Shown piece after piece: positions 1 through 6,992 of a DNA stretch of 20,460 bases (the first letter of the stretch is position 1; every line of letters starts with the position of its first letter). Location of the stretch: assembly GCA_902475285.1 (NCBI GenBank), contig CABRZA010000024.1, positions 1 to 20,460 on the forward strand, written 5' to 3'. This stretch comes from an uncultured Porphyromonadaceae bacterium (GTDB taxonomy: Bacteria; Bacteroidota; Bacteroidia; Bacteroidales; Muribaculaceae). The position numbers were made by a program, and so were the translations under genes. The notes below the pieces were generated by a model. It was not told the DNA's origin. It ran no database searches and worked only from the letters and a program-made list of their open reading frames with translations.

Positions 1-1
1 C

Positions 2-580
2 GCCTTCAATTTGCCTCTGAAGAGCCTTGCCCCGGGGGAACATCAGTTCGATTTCGACCTGGACAAACAGTTCTTCGTGAACATGGAGAACAGCGATATC
101 CATGGCGGCGACCTGAAGGCCGTAGTTACGGTGAAATACAACGGCGATGTTTACGCTCTGCATTTTGCCGTCAACGGAACGGTGACCCTCATTTGCGACC
201 GCTGTCTTGACGAGCTCGTGTATCCCATCGAGAATGCCACTTACGACATTACGGTTAAGTATGGCGAGCGCTACAACGACGACAGCGACGATGTGCTCGA
301 GATACCGCAGGGCGACGCGACGCTCAACGTGGCGTATATGATTTACGACACGGTGGTAATCGCCATCCCTATCAAGCACGTTCACCCAATGGGAAAGTGC
401 AACCGCGCGATGAGCGCCCTGTTGAAAAAACACCGTGCACGTGTCGACGACGAAGACGCCGAGCTTGAAGACGACCTCATGGAGGATATCGAGAGCTACG
501 ACGGCGACGGCGGCGGCAGCACCGACCCGCGTTGGAACGCCCTGCGCAAGCTGGGCGGCGAGAGCGAGGCCGACGAATGA
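2..580 (+). CDS. DUF177 / YceD family protein (5' partial)
   Basis: YceD/DUF177 proteins are coded just upstream of rpmF in most bacteria and are linked to ribosome or rRNA metabolism; their exact role in Bacteroidetes is not settled. The reading frame is open to the left edge of the window, and the residues before the first possible start (a TTG at 11) continue the typical family N-terminus, so the true start lies outside. 192 residues are visible. A CxxC pair (CDRC, codons near 194-205) and a third Cys in HPMGKCN (codon 398-400) match the conserved cysteines of the Bacteroidetes form, which suggests metal binding. The C-terminal third is very acidic (runs of D and E) and ends near a DPRWNALRKL segment. 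It lies 71 nt before rpmF and is probably cotranscribed with it. Confidence 0.88.
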   Translation, partial: AFNLPLKSLAPGEHQFDFDLDKQFFVNMENSDIHGGDLKAVVTVKYNGDVYALHFAVNGTVTLICDRCLDELVYPIENATYDITVKYGERYNDDSDDVLEIPQGDATLNVAYMIYDTVVIAIPIKHVHPMGKCNRAMSALLKKHRARVDDEDAELEDDLMEDIESYDGDGGGSTDPRWNALRKLGGESEADE

Positions 581-589
581 ACCTTCTCC

Positions 590-613
590 GCTGCGCCGTC
601 CGTCCGGTGCGGC
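590..613 (+). promoter_or_regulatory. Hairpin between DUF177 gene and rpmF
   Basis: A 9-bp stem (590-598 with 605-613, two G-U pairs) closes a 6-nt loop and is followed by an AT-rich stretch that runs to the rpmF start. It could be an RNA processing or attenuation site that sets L32 levels, but nothing in the sequence proves function. Confidence 0.3.
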
Positions 614-651
614 TTCAATATATTGATAATTAATATCTAAGATAAACAGAA

Positions 652-837
652 ATGGCACATCCTAAACGCAAGCAATCCAAAACCCGCACTGCCAAGCGTC
701 GCACCCACGACAAGGCAGTGGCCCCCACTCTTGCACTTTGCCCCAACTGCGGCGCCTGGCACATCTACCACACCGTGTGCGGCGAATGCGGCTACTACCG
801 CGGCAAGCAGGCCATCGTAAAAGAGGAGGCCGTCTAA
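652..837 (+). CDS. rpmF: 50S ribosomal protein L32
   Basis: Structural protein of the large ribosomal subunit. The 61-residue product has the usual L32 layout: a start of MAHPKRKQSK, a strongly basic first 25 residues that contact 23S rRNA, then a zinc ribbon made by C30, C33, C43 and C46 (CPNC and CGEC). All four cysteines are present, so this is the zinc-binding form rather than the cysteine-free paralogue some bacteria use under zinc limitation. The ATG follows an A-rich leader with no clear Shine-Dalgarno, as usual for Bacteroidetes ribosomal genes. It sits between the DUF177 gene and fabH, the common bacterial arrangement; plsX, which often lies between rpmF and fabH elsewhere, is absent here. 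Confidence 0.97.
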   Translation: MAHPKRKQSKTRTAKRRTHDKAVAPTLALCPNCGAWHIYHTVCGECGYYRGKQAIVKEEAV

Positions 838-902
838 GCCTGTGCCCCGTCGGTCCGACAAGGCCGGCGCGGTCGCCCCGGGCGAGAAATTCAAGAGGTC
901 AT

Positions 903-939
903 ATAGGAAAGGCGACCGGAAGTTCCGCGGCCTTCCTAT
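903..939 (+). promoter_or_regulatory. Long hairpin in the rpmF-fabH gap
   Basis: The 269-nt gap between rpmF and fabH has no credible gene. It holds a large inverted repeat: 903-909 pairs with 933-939 and 911-913 with 930-932 (one bulged A at 910), with a smaller inner helix 917-919/925-927. No T-run follows directly, so it is more likely a processing, stability or protein-binding element than a classic terminator. Confidence 0.4.
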
Positions 940-1106
940 CTGACCCGTTTGGGCTATTTTACAGGCCGGAGTCTTTCCTGCCGCACGCCCAATCTGTTCT
1001 GTCCGGGCAACTTCCGCCTCTTTCATAATTCCGTCCCCCGATATTTGCCTCTTCAGGCACGGCTTCCCGGGTGGAGGCCGAAACCAACGAATACCCCCTC
1101 CGAATC

Positions 1107-2090
1107 ATGAACGCCCGTATATCAGGCATAGCAAGCTACGTTCCCGACGGCATTCTCGACAATGAGATGCTCTCGAAAATGGTCGATACCAACGACGAGT
1201 GGATAATGACACGCGTCGGAATCAAACAGCGCCATATCCTCCGCGACGCCGACAAGGGGTCGTCGTATATGGGCATACAGGCAGTAAACAAACTGTTGGC
1301 CGAAACCGGCATCTCGGCCGGCGAGGTCGATGTGCTTATCTGCGCCACCTCCAACCCCGATTACCGTTTCCCGTCGACCGGCAGCATCATCTGCCACGGC
1401 TGTGGCCTGAGCAAGGCATACAGCTACGACATGGAAGCCGCATGTGCCGGCTTCCTGGTGGCCTTGCAGGAGGCCCGCGCCTATGTGTGCTCGGGCATCT
1501 ACAAGAAAGTGGTTGTAGTTGCAGCCGAGAAAATGTCGTCGATGGTCAACTATCAGGACCGCGCCACATGTCCTCTCTTCGGCGACGGCGCCGCCGCCGT
1601 ACTTGTCGAACCCACCGACGATGCCGATGCTGGTATCATCGACGCCGTGTTCCACGTCGACGGCGAAGGCAAGGATCATCTCCTGATGGTTGCCGGCGGT
1701 TCTGCCAAGCCTACGACGCACGCCACCATCGACGCCGGAGAGAACTTCCTTTTCCAGGACGGCCGCGCGGTATACCGCCACGCCGTGACCAACATGCTCA
1801 CTTCCACAGTGGAAGTGATGGAGCGCAACCATCTTGACATCGACAGTGTTGACTATCTGGTGCCCCATCAGGCCAACCTGCGCATAATCGAGGCCGTGGC
1901 CCAGCGTGCCAAGTTCCCGATGGAAAAGGTGCTCGTGAACATCGAGCATACCGGCAACACGTCGGCAGCATCCATTCCCCTGTGTCTTGACGAGTACAAG
2001 GGCACCCTCAAAAAGGGCGACCGCATAGTGCTCACGGCCTTCGGCGCCGGCTTCACATGGGGTGCCATGTACCTGGTGTGGGACCTCTGA
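1107..2090 (+). CDS. fabH: 3-oxoacyl-ACP synthase III (KAS III)
   Basis: Starts type II fatty acid synthesis by condensing acetyl-CoA (or a branched acyl-CoA) with malonyl-ACP in the cytoplasm. The thiolase-fold protein has the full Cys-His-Asn triad of KAS III: C113 in EAACAGF, H254 in VPHQANLR and N284 in HTGNTSAAS. The C-terminal GAGFTWGA block is also typical. I place the start at the ATG at 1107, which gives 327 residues and the family N-terminus (ARISGIASYVPDG); a GTG at 1071 would add 12 residues with no family support. The neighbours rpmF upstream and era/der downstream are usual for Bacteroidales. The extension enzyme fabF and the carrier acpP lie about 10 kb away on the other strand. 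Confidence 0.96.
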   Translation: MNARISGIASYVPDGILDNEMLSKMVDTNDEWIMTRVGIKQRHILRDADKGSSYMGIQAVNKLLAETGISAGEVDVLICATSNPDYRFPSTGSIICHGCGLSKAYSYDMEAACAGFLVALQEARAYVCSGIYKKVVVVAAEKMSSMVNYQDRATCPLFGDGAAAVLVEPTDDADAGIIDAVFHVDGEGKDHLLMVAGGSAKPTTHATIDAGENFLFQDGRAVYRHAVTNMLTSTVEVMERNHLDIDSVDYLVPHQANLRIIEAVAQRAKFPMEKVLVNIEHTGNTSAASIPLCLDEYKGTLKKGDRIVLTAFGAGFTWGAMYLVWDL

Positions 2091-2130
2091 TTTGAGACCC
2101 CAGGCCCGGCGGCACAAAATTATAGACATG

Positions 2131-2153
2131 AATAGCACTTTTTGGGTGCTATT
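2131..2153 (+). terminator. Hairpin between fabH and era, possible terminator
   Basis: A perfect 8-bp stem (2131-2138 with 2146-2153) encloses a 7-nt loop with five T. The sequence after it is T-rich (CTTGTTATTAT) but not a clean T-run. It may end part of the rpmF-fabH transcript. A hairpin of the same build lies at 15848-15877. Confidence 0.38.
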
Positions 2154-2241
2154 CTTGTTATTATAAGGAGCGCGCACCCGTGTGCGGGCACAAAATAACA
2201 GCGCCGACGGGCGTCTCAAACCACTTAAAACACCGGCAGAT

Positions 2242-3180
2242 ATGACAGACAATAACACAGGCGGCCTCACCGCCGCCGACCAGCAGAACCTTCCCGCCAC
2301 TCATAAATCGGGTTTCGTGAATATCGTGGGCAACCCCAACGTGGGCAAGTCGACGCTTATGAACGAGCTCGTGGGCGAGCGCGTGAGCATCATCACCCAG
2401 AAGGCGCAGACCACGCGCCACCGCATAATGGGCATAGTGAACACTCCCGAGTACCAGATAGTCTTTTCGGACACTCCGGGAGTGCTTTCACCCAAATACA
2501 AGATGCAGGAAAGCATGCTCGCTTTCAGCGAGGAGGCGCTTACCGACGCCGATGTGCTTCTCTATGTTACCGACGTGGTGGAAGATCCCGAAAAGAACGC
2601 CGGTTTCCTTGCCAAGGTTGCCAAGGAAAAGGTGCCGGTACTGTTGGTAATCAACAAAATAGACCTTCTCAAAGGCAACGACGAGCTCGACACCATTGTC
2701 GAGGCGTGGCGCCAGCGTCTTCCGAACGCCGAGATTTTCCCGACGTCGGCCAAGGAAGGATTCAATGTGGGCAACCTGATGGCCCGCATCGTGGAGCTTC
2801 TTCCTACGGGCGCACCCTACTTCGGCAAGGATGCGCTTACCGACAAACCCGCGCGCTTCTTTGTGACGGAAATCATCCGCGAGAAAATCTTGCTGAACTA
2901 CGACAAGGAAGTGCCTTACTCCACGGAGGTTATCGTCGAAAAATTCGATGAAAAGGACAACTCCATCCACATCATGGCCGTAATCTATGTGGAGCGCGAC
3001 AGCCAGAAGGGCATCCTCATTGGGCGCGGGGGCTCGATGCTCAAAAAGGTGGGCACTCAGGCGCGCCAGGACATAGAGCGCTTCTTCGAGAAGAGCGTGT
3101 ATCTGGAACTCTTCGTTAAGGTTGAGCCCGACTGGCGCAACCGCGAAAGCAAGCTGCGCCAGTTCGGCTACATCGAGTAG
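2242..3180 (+). CDS. era: GTPase Era
   Basis: Essential GTPase that binds the 3' end of 16S rRNA and checks 30S subunit maturation. With the ATG at 2242 the protein has 312 residues. G motifs: G1 GNPNVGKS at 30-37, G3 DTPG at 77-80, G4 NKID at 138-141. The C-terminal KH domain carries IGRGGSMLKKVG, the RNA-binding GxxG-type loop, and the protein ends with the usual WRNRESKLRQFGY. About 20 residues precede the GTPase core, polar and rich in N, T and Q, longer than in most homologues; an in-frame GTG at 2182 would add 20 more and looks unlikely. der follows after 38 nt, so the two ribosome-assembly GTPases are probably cotranscribed. Confidence 0.96.
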   Translation: MTDNNTGGLTAADQQNLPATHKSGFVNIVGNPNVGKSTLMNELVGERVSIITQKAQTTRHRIMGIVNTPEYQIVFSDTPGVLSPKYKMQESMLAFSEEALTDADVLLYVTDVVEDPEKNAGFLAKVAKEKVPVLLVINKIDLLKGNDELDTIVEAWRQRLPNAEIFPTSAKEGFNVGNLMARIVELLPTGAPYFGKDALTDKPARFFVTEIIREKILLNYDKEVPYSTEVIVEKFDEKDNSIHIMAVIYVERDSQKGILIGRGGSMLKKVGTQARQDIERFFEKSVYLELFVKVEPDWRNRESKLRQFGYIE

Positions 3181-3218
3181 GCCACCCCTTCCCCACACAA
3201 CACTTTCAACTATCATAT

Positions 3219-4538
3219 ATGTCACAACTTGTAGCAATAGTCGGACGCCCCAATGTGGGCAAGTCGACGCTTTTCAACCGCCTGACGCAGAGCCGCACGG
3301 CGATTACCGACCCCACGGCCGGCACCACCCGCGACCGCCAGTACGGCAAGGTGGATTGGAACGGCCGGGAATTTTCCATCGTCGACACCGGCGGCTGGGT
3401 GGTGAACTCCGACGACGTGTTCGAATCGGAAATCAACAAGCAGGTTGAGCTCGCCATCGAGCAGGCCGACGTGATACTCTTCGTGGTTGACGCCATGAAC
3501 GGAGTGACGGATCTCGACGACCATGTGGCGCAGATACTGCGCAGGTCGCGCAAGCCCGTGATTCTCGTGGCCAACAAGGTAGACTCCAACGAGTGGGTCT
3601 ACAATGTGCCCGAGTTCTACTCGCTCGGTCTGGGCGACCCCTACCCTGTGAGCGCAGTGAACGGCTACGGCACGGGCGACCTTCTTGACGAGGTGGTGGC
3701 CAAGCTGCCCGAGCCCGACACCGAGGAGGAGAACATCGACTCGGAGCTGCCGAAATTTGCCATCGTGGGCCGACCGAACGCGGGCAAGTCGTCGATAGTG
3801 AACGCCTTCATCGGCGCGGAGCGCCATATAGTGACCGATATCGCCGGAACCACGCGCGACAGCATCTACACCCGGTACACCAAATACGGCTTCGACTTCT
3901 ATCTTGTGGATACCGCCGGCATCCGCAAGAAGAACAAGGTGAACGAGGACATCGAGTATTATTCGGTAATCCGTTCCATCCGCGCCATCGAGGCCTCGGA
4001 CGTGTGCATATTGATGATCGACGCCACCCGCGGCATCGAGGCGCAGGACGTGAACATCTTCTCGCTTATACAGCGCAACAAGAAGGGCCTGGTGGTGGTG
4101 GTGAACAAATGGGACCTTGTGGAGGACAAGAGCAACGCCGCCATCCGCCACTACGAGGAGGCCATACGCGCCCGTTTCGCGCCCTTCACCGACTTCCCCA
4201 TCATCTTCACCTCGGCAGTGACGAAGCAGCGCATATTCAAGGTGCTCGAAACGGCCATCGAGGTGTACGGCAACCGCCGGCGCACTGTGCCCACCTCACA
4301 GCTCAACACTGTGCTCAAGGCCGACATCGACGCCTATCCGCCGCCAAGCAACAAGGGCAAGTTTATAAAAATCAAGTATATAACGATGCTCAAAGGCGCG
4401 CAGGTGCCGACGTTTATCTTCTTCTGCAACCTTCCGCAGTGGGTGAAGGAGCCGTACCGCCGCTATCTTGAAAACAAGATACGCGAGCATTGGGACTTCC
4501 ACGGTACGCCGGTGAACGTGTTCATGCGCGAGAAGTAA
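3219..4538 (+). CDS. der: Ribosome assembly GTPase Der (EngA)
   Basis: Tandem-GTPase protein needed for 50S subunit assembly. The 439-residue length is normal. The first G domain has GRPNVGKST at 9-17, DTGG at 56-59 and NKVD at 119-122; the second has GRPNAGKSS at 184-192, DTAG at 231-234 and NKWD at 296-299. Each has its switch I TTRD motif (36-39 and 211-214). The last ~90 residues form the KH-like domain, ending in the typical ENKIREHWDFHGTPVNVFMREK-type tail. The ATG at 3219 lies 38 nt after era. A strong hairpin follows the stop, so der seems to be the last gene of this cluster. Confidence 0.97.
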   Translation: MSQLVAIVGRPNVGKSTLFNRLTQSRTAITDPTAGTTRDRQYGKVDWNGREFSIVDTGGWVVNSDDVFESEINKQVELAIEQADVILFVVDAMNGVTDLDDHVAQILRRSRKPVILVANKVDSNEWVYNVPEFYSLGLGDPYPVSAVNGYGTGDLLDEVVAKLPEPDTEEENIDSELPKFAIVGRPNAGKSSIVNAFIGAERHIVTDIAGTTRDSIYTRYTKYGFDFYLVDTAGIRKKNKVNEDIEYYSVIRSIRAIEASDVCILMIDATRGIEAQDVNIFSLIQRNKKGLVVVVNKWDLVEDKSNAAIRHYEEAIRARFAPFTDFPIIFTSAVTKQRIFKVLETAIEVYGNRRRTVPTSQLNTVLKADIDAYPPPSNKGKFIKIKYITMLKGAQVPTFIFFCNLPQWVKEPYRRYLENKIREHWDFHGTPVNVFMREK

Positions 4539-4556
4539 GACTCGACAACAAAATAT

Positions 4557-4594
4557 ATGCGGTCGGGAGAACCCAGCGGCTCTCCCGACCGCAT
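4557..4594 (+). terminator. Hairpin terminator after der
   Basis: A perfect 14-bp inverted repeat (4557-4570 with 4581-4594) with a 10-nt loop starts 18 nt past the der stop. The T-tail is short (TTTCT), so termination may be partial or helped by a factor, but place and stem strength fit the end of the DUF177-to-der transcript. Confidence 0.65.
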
Positions 4595-4644
4595 TTCTGA
4601 TATGTCAAAACAAAATTTAACGCTCAATTACACAAATTTTAAGA

Positions 4645-4684
4645 ATTGGTATAGCTGAACTACAAAAAAAAGTAGCTACCTTTA
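4645..4684 (+). promoter_or_regulatory. Candidate promoter of the secreted-protein gene
   Basis: TACCTTTA at 4677-4684 is one base off the Bacteroidetes -7 box TAnnTTTG. A TTGG at 4646-4649 could act as the -33 part, but the spacing (27 nt) is too long. The region is AT-rich with an A8 tract directly upstream. This would give a leader of about 100 nt before the ATG at 4793. The single-base mismatch and poor -33 site keep confidence low. Confidence 0.35.
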
Positions 4685-4792
4685 CGGCGTGAATCCACAA
4701 TCTCCTCGCGCGGCCTTCCTCAGTGCCGCCACAACCTTAAAATTAAAGCAACTAAAACAACCCTATCTAATAACAACAAACCCCTTCTATCT

Positions 4793-6190
4793 ATGAAAAA
4801 AGGTTTACTCCTTGCTTCAATGCTTCTTGCCGGTGCAAGCGCGTTCGCCGCTGTCGACACCGCCACATATCCTGCCAAGGACGGTCTTACGTTCACCAAC
4901 ATCTCGATGAACTGCGAGCTCAGCGGCAACTGGATGGATCTCATCGGCCAGGCCTTCCCCTCGAGCGACTACGTACGTACGGCCACCGTCCTCGACGGCA
5001 AAATATACGTACTCTCGTCGAAGATTGCCGGCGCCGACGGTCTCGCCGACTCGGGCCTCCTTGTAGTGTTCGACGCCGCTACCGGCAACTACGAAAAATC
5101 GATTCAGCTCACCGTCGACGGCGCCAACTACAACGAAGGCCTCCTCGGTGCCAACAAGATCGGTCACGACTACTACGGCAACCTCTGGGTAGCCGGCTAC
5201 AAGGGTGTGATGTTCGTTACGAACTCCGACGGCGAAGAAGTCGCCAACCCCATCAAGGTGTTCAGCGTCGACCCCGCTACCGGTGCATGCACCAAGCAGG
5301 CCGAGCTCGCCCTCATGGACGGCGACCAGGCTTACGGCGGCCGTGTCGACTTCATCGACGTTGCCGGTGACATCACCCGCAAGGAAGCCCGCTGCGTGGT
5401 TATGGCCGCACCTTCGGGCGCTGCCGAAACCTACGTATACGGCTGGGGCTGCGAGCAGAACGACAACGAATGGTACGGCTGGATGAACGGCAACGAATCC
5501 GTTGTAGCCACCGCATCGCCCGATGCCTTCTATCCCGCACTCGCCAACTTCAACGGCGGCACAACCGTTCAGATTCTCTATGATGAGGAACTCGAATGCG
5601 CCAACTTCTACGTTGACGACATGAACTGCGCACCCTCCATGCTCAACACCGACGGTGCCGGCGTAGAGAACTTCTCGTTGGTATCCAATCCTTCGGAAGA
5701 CGTGGTTCTCGTACCGAAGACCAACCCCTCGGGCTGCTGCGATTTCGTGCTCGGCGGCCAGTTCTACTTCATGTACGGCATCGAGGAGTATGACGGCGAG
5801 CAGGCTTGCCGCTCGAACCTCGTCCGTCTCGGCGAAGGCGGTACTTTCGCCGACATGGAGCTGATGTACACCTTCCCCGAAGCCGGTCTCGGCCATCAGA
5901 AGGGCGGCCCCGGTGCCCGCGTGCACAACTTCGAAGCTAACGTCGTAACCGACGACAACGGCAAGCAGGGCGCTTACGTGTTCACCTACAAGACAGGTAA
6001 CGGCTACGGCTACTACCTCCTGGCCGAAGAAGGCTTCAAGGGCGGTGCCGGCATCGAGGCTCCCGCAGTTGACGAAGCCAACGCTCCCGTGGAATACTTC
6101 AACCTCCAGGGCGTTCGCGTTGCCAACCCCGAAAACGGCATCTTCGTACGCCGTCAGGGCAGCAAGGTTACCAAGGTTGCTGTGAAATAA
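4793..6190 (+). CDS. Secreted protein with signal peptide and C-terminal sorting-like tail
   Basis: I do not recognise a named family. The 465-residue product starts with a clear type I signal peptide (MKKGLLLASMLLAGASAFA, cleavage near 19/20). The body has repeated short beta-strand-like blocks such as GKIYVLSSK, NLWVAGYKG and VMFVTNSDG, followed by acidic turns, which resembles a beta-propeller or similar repeat fold; this is inference. The mature part holds nine Cys, including an adjacent pair (SGCCDF). The last ~32 residues, with EYFNLQGVRV, GIFVRRQG and KVTKVAVK, look like the short C-terminal tail found on many secreted Bacteroidales proteins and resemble type IX secretion sorting domains. 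Codons are strongly biased (almost all AAC, TTC, TAC, GAC), which suggests high expression. It forms its own transcription unit between two hairpins. Confidence 0.8.
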   Translation: MKKGLLLASMLLAGASAFAAVDTATYPAKDGLTFTNISMNCELSGNWMDLIGQAFPSSDYVRTATVLDGKIYVLSSKIAGADGLADSGLLVVFDAATGNYEKSIQLTVDGANYNEGLLGANKIGHDYYGNLWVAGYKGVMFVTNSDGEEVANPIKVFSVDPATGACTKQAELALMDGDQAYGGRVDFIDVAGDITRKEARCVVMAAPSGAAETYVYGWGCEQNDNEWYGWMNGNESVVATASPDAFYPALANFNGGTTVQILYDEELECANFYVDDMNCAPSMLNTDGAGVENFSLVSNPSEDVVLVPKTNPSGCCDFVLGGQFYFMYGIEEYDGEQACRSNLVRLGEGGTFADMELMYTFPEAGLGHQKGGPGARVHNFEANVVTDDNGKQGAYVFTYKTGNGYGYYLLAEEGFKGGAGIEAPAVDEANAPVEYFNLQGVRVANPENGIFVRRQGSKVTKVAVK

Positions 6191-6205
6191 GCCAATCGCA
6201 AAACA

Positions 6206-6240
6206 ATAAAAAACGCCCTCGCCGAGGGCGTTTTTTTATT
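6206..6240 (+). terminator. Strong intrinsic terminator
   Basis: An 8-bp GC-rich stem (6213-6220 with 6224-6231) with a GCC triloop is followed by seven T. The A-run before the stem extends the pairing, so the element could also work in the other orientation. It ends the secreted-protein transcript 16-50 nt past its stop. Confidence 0.9.
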
Positions 6241-6268
6241 GCCTTTTGCGAAAAAACGCGTAACTTTG
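6239..6268 (+). promoter_or_regulatory. Bacteroidetes promoter of the DivIC-mutS operon
   Basis: TAACTTTG at 6261-6268 matches the -7 box TAnnTTTG exactly, and ATTG ending at 6241 lies 19 nt upstream as a partial -33 element. Only four bases separate the -7 box from the ATG at 6273, so the transcript would begin at or next to the start codon. The -33 element overlaps the tail of the upstream terminator. Confidence 0.65.
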
Positions 6269-6272
6269 TGAT

Positions 6273-6578
6273 ATGAAAGAACGTCTCAAACGAGCCTGGC
6301 ATTGGGCGCACCGCTATCTCCCCATTTCCACCATCCTGGGCATAGGGCTATTGGCGTATATTGTGCTCTGCGGTGAGAATACGGTATTCAACACAGTGGA
6401 CTATTTCCATCGCATCGACAGTCTGGAGCACGAGCTCGCCCTGCAGCGCGATACCATGCAGTACTACCGGGAGCTCAACCGGCGCCTGCCCACCGACCCC
6501 GAGCTTATGGAGCGCGTGGTGCGTGAGCAGTACGGCATGAAGAAAGCCAACGAAGACGTGTATATTTTTGAAAACTGA
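6273..6578 (+). CDS. DivIC/FtsB-like septum formation protein
   Basis: Small bitopic membrane protein of the divisome; family members pair with FtsL and FtsQ-type partners to start septal wall synthesis. The 101-residue length is normal. A short basic cytoplasmic N-terminus (KERLKR) precedes one membrane segment at about 18-34, then a periplasmic coiled coil at about 43-72 (RIDSLEHELALQRDTMQYY). The C-terminal block with a conserved REQYGMKK and VYIFEN is the family signature. It is the first gene of an operon with a membrane protein (15-nt gap) and mutS. The assignment as FtsB-like rests on the single helix, coiled coil and C-terminal motif; FtsL is ruled out by that motif. Confidence 0.88.
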   Translation: MKERLKRAWHWAHRYLPISTILGIGLLAYIVLCGENTVFNTVDYFHRIDSLEHELALQRDTMQYYRELNRRLPTDPELMERVVREQYGMKKANEDVYIFEN

Positions 6579-6593
6579 TTTTCCCCCGCGACA

Positions 6594-6980
6594 ATGTCAG
6601 TAACGACAAGCTCCCGCCGGCGCATTGCCGGTATCCTTACGCCCGTGGCACTGCTCCTGGTGCTTGCGGCTACTGTGACGCCATTCTTCCTCCGCGACAT
6701 ACCTTATGCCACGGAGGCATATCGCTTCGTATACTCTGCCGGCGCGCTGCTGTTGCTGCTGTGCCGCCTCTTCGACGGCCGCAAGGCTGCCGATATGCGG
6801 CTGCGGCGTCTATACCGTCTGGAGGTGTGGGAGGCGATAATACTCTGTGTTGCCGCTGCTTTTCTCTTCATACCCGGCGCTGAGATGCGCGACTGGATAG
6901 CCTTCACCCTCGCGGGTGCGGCCTTGCAGTGCTATACGTCGATAGTGATACCCTCGCGCGAGGCTAAGGTCAATGAATAA
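6594..6980 (+). CDS. Conserved-looking four-helix membrane protein, unknown function
   Basis: Family not recognised. The 128-residue product has four hydrophobic segments at roughly 10-31, 43-58, 80-94 and 100-118, with a basic loop (RLFDGRKAADMRLRRLYRLE) between helices 2 and 3 that should face the cytoplasm. No catalytic motif is visible. The gaps to the genes on either side are 15 and 12 nt, so it is cotranscribed with the division gene and mutS. A small helical membrane protein at this spot is something I associate with other Bacteroidales, which suggests a conserved but undescribed role; this is from memory and not checked. Confidence 0.72.
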   Translation: MSVTTSSRRRIAGILTPVALLLVLAATVTPFFLRDIPYATEAYRFVYSAGALLLLLCRLFDGRKAADMRLRRLYRLEVWEAIILCVAAAFLFIPGAEMRDWIAFTLAGAALQCYTSIVIPSREAKVNE

Positions 6981-6992
6981 TCACCCTGAGCC

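Noticed and set aside
1071..1106. GTG start for fabH adding 12 residues
   Set aside because: The added residues have no family match, and the ATG at 1107 gives the standard N-terminus.
1122..2300. A 392-codon minus-strand frame opposite fabH
   Set aside because: Same shadow effect; fabH is clear and the antisense product has no family features.
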